Under the pieces are notes generated by a model. That model was given only the letters and a program-made list of their open reading frames with translations. It made no database searches and had not been told where the DNA came from. 64,000 nt of DNA from Axinella damicornis (taxonomy: Eukaryota; Porifera; Demospongiae; Axinellida; Axinellidae): NCBI GenBank assembly GCA_963931865.1, contig OZ007517.1, positions 827,268 to 891,267 on the forward strand, in the 5' to 3' direction. Both the position numbers and the translations under genes were made by a program. Of the stretch, positions 56,621-64,000 are shown in pieces (the stretch's first letter is position 1; the number at the start of each line of letters is the position of its first letter).

Positions 56621-59600
56621 CTAGTATTTGCGGTGTCCGTGTCTGTGCTTGTCATCCGAACCACGCTTTGTCCTGTGTTCCTTCCCCACCTCCCACTCCT
56701 GCCATTTCTTATGCTTGTGCTTGTGGTGTTTAATGCCCCCTCTTCTGCCACGGTCGTCACCTTCCATACTCTCACCGCTGCTTAGCTGCCTTTTCCTCTC
56801 CATTCTTGACCCCCATGACCCCCTCCGCTGCTCTAGCCCAGGCTCACAAGAGGACTTCCTCTCTAAGCTGTGTAGGTCTTCTCGGCTGGAGCCTGGCTCT
56901 TGGCCTGGCAAATCAAATGTCAGTTCATCCTCGGAAATGCTCTCGTACGACTTCCTTCTCAGGTCTCCACTTCGGCCTCCCTCCTCATGGAGCGGTCTTT
57001 TTCGGCCTACAGAAACACTCTTCTCTAGAGCCCTCTGACTTTCCTGGTCTAGCAGAGCAAAGTGGTGTTTTCTCCTCTCTGGGCTGGCACTGTGACTTCC
57101 ACCACCATCTCTCCGTTCCTTTCTCGAGACTTCAAAACCAGAGGCGTGATGGTTCTTGCTGGCTCCCAAGTGCGAGTCATGACCTTGCAATTGGTGGCCC
57201 CTCTTCTGGGCTGTATGCCTGGAATGAGCATACCCTCTATCCCTATGGTGGTTACAGTCAGGTGACCACTGCTTGTGGGGCTCATGATGGGGCCTTGGAC
57301 GCACTGCTGGAGACTCGTCATCATCAGAAAGCGGTGAGAATTCTCTCTGGTTTGACCATGTCGGACTGTGAAAGTGGCTGGACATGACTGGTGAGGTGTG
57401 ACGGCTCTGTCTACTGGGGGGCCGACTTCGGGGCTTGCTGGGCTCTCTGGAGTGGGATCGTGATGGGTCTTGCGAGGGACCACGGTCGGCTCCTCTCTGG
57501 TGTCTCCTGAGAGGTACATCTACCGGTGGGTAGGATCTTGGGTGGGGTGGGTGGTTTGCAAGAGTGGTTCTCTCTGCGCTGGCCCCGTGATAGCTGTGAG
57601 ATGAGGACTTTGAAGATGACATGACTTTAGTCTTTCTAAAACCATGCCTGTCGTCGTCTCTCTCTCTCTTTCTTCCTAGTGGCCACTCATGTTCATGTTC
57701 AAGGACTCTGTCTCTCCTGGGGGGCTTCACAGGAGGTGGATCAGCATCAAACAGGCCTCTAGGGAGCCGTTCATGGCGCGGCTTAGGCCTCCTCTTGCCT
57801 GGCCTCTCATCCAATTCCAATTTCACTTCCCTAGCATGTTTCAGAGACTGGGCAGAAAGACGTCTCTGACGTTGGTACCGACCAAACACAGGTTTGTCCA
57901 CTGAGAGCCGGTTCTGGGGCCCAATGGGAGCCGGTGGCAGTGACTTAGGCTCCCCTTTGTCTGACTCGAGAGAAATGCCACTAGTTGAGTGGCTGACATG
58001 TTCACTATACCCTGAATGTACTCTGCTAGCATCACCAACCTCTGGCCGTTGGAGTCTGGGGCTACAACTGGAGTGCTTTTCTTCATCCGCTCCATCTTTT
58101 TCAAACACTGGATCATCATCACTTGTGATGAGAGACGGGTCAACACCACACTCTGTGGGGGGAGATATTGCTTTCAGCTCCTCATCAAAGGATCCACGAT
58201 GCTCAGGACTCAGAGCTAGAGCAGGGTCAGGAGAAACTCTTGTGTCAGAGGCGGCAGCAGCAAAGTGGCTCCAGGAGGGCAACCGCTGCCCAATAAGGGT
58301 AGTGTCCTGTTCTTTTGATGGAGAAAGGGGTGGTTCGACGGGGGCTGGAGACTTATCAATGGGTGATTTCTGACTTGAGGATTGGTCACCTGCATTTGCT
58401 GGAGAAGTCACGTCTTTGTCTTCAGCTGGAGATGGGGAGCCGATAGTATTGGTGTCAGTGATGTTATCAGGGAATGGCAATGGGGAGCCAGTCGTATTAG
58501 TGTCAGTGATGTTATCACCACCTGCTCCCAATGGCAATGGGGAGCCAGTCCTATTAGTGTCAGTGATGTTATCACCACCTGCTCCCAATGGCAAAGGGGA
58601 GCCAGTGTCAGTGATGTTATCACCAGATGGCAATGGGGAGCCAGTGTCAGTGATGTTATCACCAGATGGCAATGGGGAGCCAGTAGTATTGGTGTCAGTG
58701 ACATTATCACTGCCTGCTCCAGATGTTTGGAGCTCGCTGTCCCCGCACGGTGAACAGGAGGAGGGCTGTGTATCTTCCATCTGAGTGACAGCTTTGTCGC
58801 AATCTGGTGTGCTCTCCTTCTGCACTACTTCCATGCTGTCCTGCGGCTGCAGCAACACGTTAGGATCGGCCAGCGGTACAGCACTAGTGTCTTGAGACTT
58901 CGCTAGTGCGTTCAGCTCTCCTTTATGTTCTTCGTCATCCATTATCTCCTGATGACACTTGGCTGTATCCTCCACAGAGGCTGCATCATGGAGAGGTGAC
59001 TGCGGCCCGAGAGCTTCAGTGGGAACCTCTGACAGTACAGCACTACTGGGTACTAGTGATTCACCAAGATCCTCATGAGGAGATGAGTCGTCATCGAGTT
59101 TGGGCCTCTTTGCCAATGGCAATTCCTCTTCTGCTTCTGCTTTTGTTGCTTCCTCATTCTGCTGTGATGGATTGGTAGTGTCGGACTCTGATGGTTTTAA
59201 CTCCGGTTCAAATTCTGCAATTCTCAATTCCTCTTCTGTTTTCGTTGCCTCCTCATTCTGCTGTGATGGATCTGTAGTCTCCGGCTCTAATGGTTTTAAC
59301 TCTGGTTCCAATTCTGCCGATTCTGGTTCCGGTTCCACTGGTTTCAACACTAGTTCCAGGTCCATTGTTTTCAATTCTGGTGCCAGATCTGCACTCTTTG
59401 GATCTAATTCCAGAGAAGACGACTCCACTACCTCTGATGGTAAGGGGGAAGAGGGTTGGGGTGGACATGGCAGTTCACACTCGGGTTGCACTTGGGCAGG
59501 GTGTGCATCGGAGTCGTGTGCGTCCATATCTTCTTCATCTGGAGTTCTGCTTGTGGTCTTGTCTACACTGGTTTCCATCACAACAGAGCTCGTCTCCTCA

Positions 59601-62600
59601 TTCTGAGTCTTGGTACTGACTGGAGACGGAGATGGAGAATCAAGCAGATTCTTCTCCTCCTCTTCACTTACTCCTTCCTTCTGACCATCAACTCTATCAG
59701 TCACACTGTCACCGTCTAGGAATGGTTGGGGGTTATCCAAGGCATCATTCAGCATGGCGGCTGTTTCTGTTAACTTCTGCTCTTGATTGCAACTGGGACA
59801 CTCTTCTTCCTTGACTGAGGGTATCTGAAGAAGGTCTGCCTCACTGGATTCTCTGATGCCATCGTCAACTTGAGGAGGAGACTTTGGCTGGGTAGAGCTG
59901 CCTTGGCCTTTCAAAGCAGGTGGCAATTGTTCTGCTGAATTCAAAGCAGGTGGCAATTGTACTGCTGAATCCAAAGCAGTGAGGTCTTCTTCCGGTCTGG
60001 TTGGCTCACTCACACTTTCCACTGCAGCTGGTTCAGGCTCAGCAGCACTCGTGGGCACCTTCAGTCCCATTCCAGCGAGTTCCATTCCAGTCCAGGAGGG
60101 GGAGGTAGGACTGAGAGTGGCTTCACTGTCAGTATCAGTTGCTTCTGAATCAACTTCTCCAGCGTTCTCACTCCCACTCCTCCTTGTTTTTTGGAGAGGG
60201 ATCACTGATGGTTTCCCTCTACCCTCAAACACTTCCTCCATCTCCTCTGCCATGTGGTCTACCGACACACCATCCCGGGGGGTCCCAGATTGCTTACCAA
60301 CCATTTTGCCACGCTTCTCCTCCTCCGGTGTCTGGGATATCATGAGCATGGTTTCTGCAGCAGAAAAGCTGGCAGCTCGAGTCTCCCTCCCTTGGACCAT
60401 GATCAACTGATTCTCGGTTTCCTCGGCCCTCCGAAGACTTTCATTCTCGGTCTCCTCGGCCCTCCCGAGACTTCTAGAATGCTGATTTCCCCCAGGTGGG
60501 CACATCCCTGTTAGTGCGGACGATGAGAGTTGGAGCAAAGAATCCACGACGGTACTTTCCATCTGGGACTTCTCCTTAGCTGTTACCATAGCAACTGCTC
60601 CAGTTTCTGGAGTTGGATGACGCAGCTTCACATCTTTGCCCAGCAGCAGGAGAGTGCTTGCACCTGCCAGACTAACCGGGGAAGGCATTTGTGGTCGTGT
60701 TGGCAGAGAAGAATCTTGTGGCTCACTTGAGAGAGTGAGAGGAGCAGCTTTACCTTGGTCTCTACTATCTACACTGCAAGCAGCAAGCATGTTGAGTCCA
60801 TACGTGTCACCTGGAATGCTCTCGGCGCCTGCCTGCAACCCAGCCACAGTAGTAGGCAAGGCCAAGTTAGCACTTCCACGGGGTGAGGAAGATTGTTCCG
60901 GATCACTCTTCAAGTGGTTGAGCTGTGGGGTTCCCCCCTTCACATCCTTCTTCTCGTCCTCCTTATCCTTGCTGCTTCTTCTCCATGGACGACGCCTTCT
61001 CTTGTCGACGGCCTTGGCTTGTGGCTTGAAGTCATCTTTGTTTACTTGGTGTATCCGAAGTTTCTTCTTCTCTGGAGTACTGCGCGGGCTTCCTCTGCCT
61101 CCACTGCTATCCTGTCTCCCTCTGCCAACTACCGGCTGGGTGGCATACCCAACTGGCATCATGCGACCATTTGCTAGGGTCACATGACCAGGTAGCTGAG
61201 GAGCGTTGGTGATCATGTGACTTCTTGCATCCACTGCTGACGATGTTGCAGGGAAGGCTGGAAACATGGTGGCAAATGGCGGTACAATCAAGGGAGGTGT
61301 TGCAGAAGAGTTTTGAAGCTGGGGAGAATCTGGTAAGGGTTTCCATTTCATTTGGTCAATGTGTTGAGGGTCTCCACCAAAGGGGAACTGGGACCCTCTT
61401 TGTGATGATGGAGGAAACCTAGCCATTTCCATAGCAGGCTTTGGGCTTGCTTCTGAACGCTTCAGGGCCGGATCACTCATCATATCAACAGCGGAGGTTG
61501 CCAGTGAAGGTGTTCTCTGGTGCATCTTCGGAGTTGTGGACTCCTTCACAGGCCTTCTCTCCAGCTTGGTGAGGTTGTTCTCGACTTGAGAGGTGACAGT
61601 GAGAGGGTTGGAGAGAGATGTGCCAAGTCGAGGAGCGAAGGGATTGACATTTGGTGGCTGAGAGACCGGATTCGGAGTCAAGGGCATTTGCATCCCGAAA
61701 GGAGAGGTACCAAAATAGGCAGGGAAATTTGGCAGGATAGACGGTTGCATCCAACTTAGAGCAGGGATCTTTTCGTGCACATTCTCCCCACCACCCTTGT
61801 CTTCCTTGGTGGCTCCGAAAGGTGGTGGTTGGAAAATGGGGGGAGTTGCACTTGTGGATTGGTTCGATGCCTCATTCAGGTTCCTGAAGGCTGGAATGTT
61901 TGTATTTGAAGGGAGGGGGTAGAGCGGTGTTTGGGAAAAAGCAAAACTGCCGGAAGCTGAGGGTGTTTGTGGCTGCGTGTTGGCTGCTGCTCCTGCTGGT
62001 GGGTTGAAAGCGGCCATCGGAAAGGAGGGTTTCAAACCAGATGGGAACGGGTAGCGATATGGCAGATATGATCCTAGCACTGACGGCTTGTAAGGGTTAC
62101 TGGGGTCAAGTTGGAACATTTGTGGATGGAAGGATTGGAGTCCGCTCAGCATCCCACCTCTGGCCTGCAGCCAGTTCGCCTGGAGAAAGGGGCTAGGGTA
62201 GGAGGGGTACTGCGGTAACGGATTCGTAGCTGGTGTGCCCTCTGCAGCAACTTGATTCGTGTTGGCCCAAAGAGCGTAAGGGTTCACCATGGCTACTTTG
62301 TCTGCAGTGGTGGTCCCTGCAGGCTCTGGGGTCCCAGGACCTCTGTTGTCTTGGTTGAGCATGTAAGGAACATTACTAGCACCCCACTTAGCTGAGGAAA
62401 TCACAGACACTGACTGTGCCCGAGGAGGAGGCAGTTGAGTAACTTTGGTGATTACGTTATCATCCAGAGAGTTCTGCTTCAGAGATCGATGGCTGCTGGA
62501 GCTGCTAGTCCGTCGATTCCTGAAGGCGGTCAACAGGGGACTGTCAGCATCTCGATACTGGCCTGGAATGGAAGGGCTACGGACTACTCTTTCTCCATGC

Positions 62601-64000
62601 TGGATCCAAGTCTTGGACTGCTCACCTGGCTGCACAATGCTCCTACCGTCAAAGGGATGAACTGAGCCTTGCAGCTCGGGACCACCTGTGAGGTGAGCGA
62701 TAGAATACTCAGGTGGTTTCGAAACACTCGGAGGTGTTGAGATGGGGTGGGGATCAGGCATGGAATCAGATCTCGAAACACTGGATTCAAATCTTGTGAT
62801 CAGTGCTTCTTCTCCGTACAGTTGCACTTTGGGGTCTGGAGTCGGCTGCTCAGGTGTCGTGCCTCCCCGCACGGGACTTGGTTTCCGGAGTGGTTCAAGA
62901 GATTGCCCTCGTTCAAGTCCATACATTCTCTCTGAAGTGCCTTTGTCAGGGATGTGGTTTGAAATGGGCTGGCTGACTGTATTCAGAGTGGGTGTGGGTA
63001 TTGCAACAGTACACGTTGGCACACGAGGTACATGCAGTCCTGCCCTAGCAGTAGCTGGATTACGTTTGGAGGTTCGCTCTCCTCGCACACTGTTATCATC
63101 TTCAGTGATTTCTGAGACCAGGGAGGAGGAGCTTTGGGCATCAGAACCCAGGTTACGGGGGCTGAGGACACCCTGCGAGTCTCCCGCTGTTGAACTGGTT
63201 GCACTTGGCTGCATGTCCGGGGGAGAAGAAGCCCACAACTCGCATTGGCTGGGGAAATAGAGGGACTGCATCTCTAATTCAGATGCTGCTGGGATGATAC
63301 TCGGGGAGTTCATGCTGGCCGGGGCAGAGGACAGGGACTCTGACCCAGGGGTGTTGGAGCTGGCTGTGGTGACATTGGCTTTAGAGTCCTGCTCCAGCAG
63401 CCTCTCCTTCGTGCGGCGCTGCTGCCTCCCTCCACTCCCCACCTTACGCCACTTCTTCCTCGGAGGCTCCTTCAAGGGTCCCTCCTTTACCTTCTCAGGG
63501 TTAACAACAGCCTCTTCCGTTAAGCTTTTCTCGTCATCACTCGGCACATTCGGACCCTCAGCCTCCCCTATGTTCTTGGAACCTCGTTTTGGTACTCTCC
63601 CCTGTCCACCACTAGGCTGCCTCCCCCTCCTAGTTCTCCTGCCGGTCATGGGGGGCGGGGGCTCATTGGAAGGAACGTCTAGTTGAAACGGTGCACTGAC
63701 CGGTTGTACAGGTCCCTCTCCATCAACATAGGCATCTTTAGCAAATGGCCCCAGCTCGAAGAGCTGCTGATCAATTTGCTGAAACACAACTACACAACTC
63801 ATCAAATCATCCCTCCCGGAATATTCCATTGCTTGTGATGCCTCTTCGACCAACATGCTCTTGCAGTCCTCTGGGTTCTCTGCCAGAATTGCCTGAAGTC
63901 TCTGAAGTTCAACAATGTCAACTCCTTGGACGACGAGTCGTTCGTCACTTATTCTCCTGTCTACTTTAGAGAATGGCTCCTTGTTCAAAGGGGATTGGAC
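56621..64000 (-). CDS. Large Ser/Pro-rich protein with basic C-terminal tail, 5' partial
   Basis: The frame is open from the window edge to TAG at 56621-56623, about 2460 codons, without an intron; the first in-frame codons are not an ATG start, so the gene goes on to the right. I do not recognise the family. From the N side: an alpha-helical stretch (ELQRLQAILAENPEDCKSML), a basic patch (PPRKKWRKVG, RRTKERLLEQ) like a nuclear signal, and a long Ser/Pro/Gln-rich part with Phe/Pro/Tyr-rich blocks (about 61700-62250). Acidic tandem repeats follow (PELKP..DPSQQNEEATK twice, 59117-59290; NITDTNTTGSPLP about six times, 58440-58710), and last an Arg/Ser/His-rich tail ending KHHKHKHKKWQEW..HRHGHRKY. 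A nuclear regulator is a fair guess from composition only. An intron inside the frame cannot be ruled out; TTTCAG near 63780 would be an acceptor-like site. Confidence 0.7.
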   Translation of the reverse strand, partial: VQSPLNKEPFSKVDRRISDERLVVQGVDIVELQRLQAILAENPEDCKSMLVEEASQAMEYSGRDDLMSCVVVFQQIDQQLFELGPFAKDAYVDGEGPVQPVSAPFQLDVPSNEPPPPMTGRRTRRGRQPSGGQGRVPKRGSKNIGEAEGPNVPSDDEKSLTEEAVVNPEKVKEGPLKEPPRKKWRKVGSGGRQQRRTKERLLEQDSKANVTTASSNTPGSESLSSAPASMNSPSIIPAASELEMQSLYFPSQCELWASSPPDMQPSATSSTAGDSQGVLSPRNLGSDAQSSSSLVSEITEDDNSVRGERTSKRNPATARAGLHVPRVPTCTVAIPTPTLNTVSQPISNHIPDKGTSERMYGLERGQSLEPLRKPSPVRGGTTPEQPTPDPKVQLYGEEALITRFESSVSRSDSMPDPHPISTPPSVSKPPEYSIAHLTGGPELQGSVHPFDGRSIVQPGEQSKTWIQHGERVVRSPSIPGQYRDADSPLLTAFRNRRTSSSSSHRSLKQNSLDDNVITKVTQLPPPRAQSVSVISSAKWGASNVPYMLNQDNRGPGTPEPAGTTTADKVAMVNPYALWANTNQVAAEGTPATNPLPQYPSYPSPFLQANWLQARGGMLSGLQSFHPQMFQLDPSNPYKPSVLGSYLPYRYPFPSGLKPSFPMAAFNPPAGAAANTQPQTPSASGSFAFSQTPLYPLPSNTNIPAFRNLNEASNQSTSATPPIFQPPPFGATKEDKGGGENVHEKIPALSWMQPSILPNFPAYFGTSPFGMQMPLTPNPVSQPPNVNPFAPRLGTSLSNPLTVTSQVENNLTKLERRPVKESTTPKMHQRTPSLATSAVDMMSDPALKRSEASPKPAMEMARFPPSSQRGSQFPFGGDPQHIDQMKWKPLPDSPQLQNSSATPPLIVPPFATMFPAFPATSSAVDARSHMITNAPQLPGHVTLANGRMMPVGYATQPVVGRGRQDSSGGRGSPRSTPEKKKLRIHQVNKDDFKPQAKAVDKRRRRPWRRSSKDKEDEKKDVKGGTPQLNHLKSDPEQSSSPRGSANLALPTTVAGLQAGAESIPGDTYGLNMLAACSVDSRDQGKAAPLTLSSEPQDSSLPTRPQMPSPVSLAGASTLLLLGKDVKLRHPTPETGAVAMVTAKEKSQMESTVVDSLLQLSSSALTGMCPPGGNQHSRSLGRAEETENESLRRAEETENQLIMVQGRETRAASFSAAETMLMISQTPEEEKRGKMVGKQSGTPRDGVSVDHMAEEMEEVFEGRGKPSVIPLQKTRRSGSENAGEVDSEATDTDSEATLSPTSPSWTGMELAGMGLKVPTSAAEPEPAAVESVSEPTRPEEDLTALDSAVQLPPALNSAEQLPPALKGQGSSTQPKSPPQVDDGIRESSEADLLQIPSVKEEECPSCNQEQKLTETAAMLNDALDNPQPFLDGDSVTDRVDGQKEGVSEEEEKNLLDSPSPSPVSTKTQNEETSSVVMETSVDKTTSRTPDEEDMDAHDSDAHPAQVQPECELPCPPQPSSPLPSEVVESSSLELDPKSADLAPELKTMDLELVLKPVEPEPESAELEPELKPLEPETTDPSQQNEEATKTEEELRIAEFEPELKPSESDTTNPSQQNEEATKAEAEEELPLAKRPKLDDDSSPHEDLGESLVPSSAVLSEVPTEALGPQSPLHDAASVEDTAKCHQEIMDDEEHKGELNALAKSQDTSAVPLADPNVLLQPQDSMEVVQKESTPDCDKAVTQMEDTQPSSCSPCGDSELQTSGAGSDNVTDTNTTGSPLPSGDNITDTGSPLPSGDNITDTGSPLPLGAGGDNITDTNRTGSPLPLGAGGDNITDTNTTGSPLPFPDNITDTNTIGSPSPAEDKDVTSPANAGDQSSSQKSPIDKSPAPVEPPLSPSKEQDTTLIGQRLPSWSHFAAAASDTRVSPDPALALSPEHRGSFDEELKAISPPTECGVDPSLITSDDDPVFEKDGADEEKHSSCSPRLQRPEVGDASRVHSGYSEHVSHSTSGISLESDKGEPKSLPPAPIGPQNRLSVDKPVFGRYQRQRRLSAQSLKHAREVKLELDERPGKRRPKPRHERLPRGLFDADPPPVKPPRRDRVLEHEHEWPLGRKRERDDDRHGFRKTKVMSSSKSSSHSYHGASAERTTLANHPPHPRSYPPVDVPLRRHQRGADRGPSQDPSRSHSREPSKPRSRPPSRQSRHTSPVMSSHFHSPTWSNQREFSPLSDDDESPAVRPRPHHEPHKQWSPDCNHHRDRGYAHSRHTAQKRGHQLQGHDSHLGASKNHHASGFEVSRKERRDGGGSHSASPERRKHHFALLDQESQRALEKSVSVGRKRPLHEEGGRSGDLRRKSYESISEDELTFDLPGQEPGSSREDLHSLERKSSCEPGLEQRRGSWGSRMERKRQLSSGESMEGDDRGRRGGIKHHKHKHKKWQEWEVGKEHRTKRGSDDKHRHGHRKY

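Overview
The window is nuclear DNA of an animal. Eight genes lie within it, seven of them split into many short exons with GT/AG borders, and a ninth long reading frame runs off the right edge. Wntless, GIPC, SARAF and an MPDZ/PATJ-type polarity scaffold are present, with short intergenic gaps, head-to-head promoters and many fold-back repeats. This fits an early-branching animal with a compact genome, such as a sponge; the species is an inference, not something I can prove from the window. All exon borders were placed by eye from splice signals, reading phase and remembered family sequences. Reading phase closes across every junction given for the complete genes.

Layout. 2-6875 (+): Wntless, 13 exons. 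8788-9924 (+): a single-exon Fic-domain protein. 10057-10770: relics, namely a broken copy of part of the Fic gene and a broken copy of two exons of the neighbouring scaffold gene. 11430-32052 (-): a 24-exon MPDZ/PATJ-like scaffold with L27 and 12 PDZ domains, about 2745 residues. 32445-34893 (+): SARAF, 9 exons. 35361-39273 (-): GIPC, 5 exons. 39577-41300 (+): the 5' half of ERCC8/CSA, cut by a 200-N assembly gap. 41550-47970 (-): an MFSD14/HIAT1-type transporter, 10 exons. 48159-56121 (+): LMBRD2, 13 exons. 56621-64000 (-): a 7.4-kb open frame for a large Ser/Pro-rich, basic-tailed protein that I do not recognise; its 5' end lies outside the window.

Genes alternate in strand. Three pairs are head to head with 188-392 bp between start codons (MPDZ-like/SARAF, GIPC/ERCC8, MFSD14/LMBRD2). 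SARAF/GIPC and LMBRD2/unknown ORF are tail to tail about 500 bp apart. Several products act in membrane traffic, Wnt release or epithelial polarity (Wntless, GIPC, MPDZ-like, LMBRD2), but I see no proof that they form a functional cluster.

Introns and spacers are full of repeats. They include a hairpin family with arms like TAGCCTCGTTCCCAGGCC, seen at about 20 sites and amplified into two tandem arrays; a 712-bp hAT-like element with target duplication; a roughly 250-bp inverted-repeat element; a roughly 0.4-0.6-kb element with internal repeats; tRNA-like SINE pieces; and large minisatellites of 21, 28, 37 and 44 bp. One of these arrays appears to have grown from a splice donor. The scaffold gene is notable for at least eight PPxY motifs and a coiled coil between PDZ domains.
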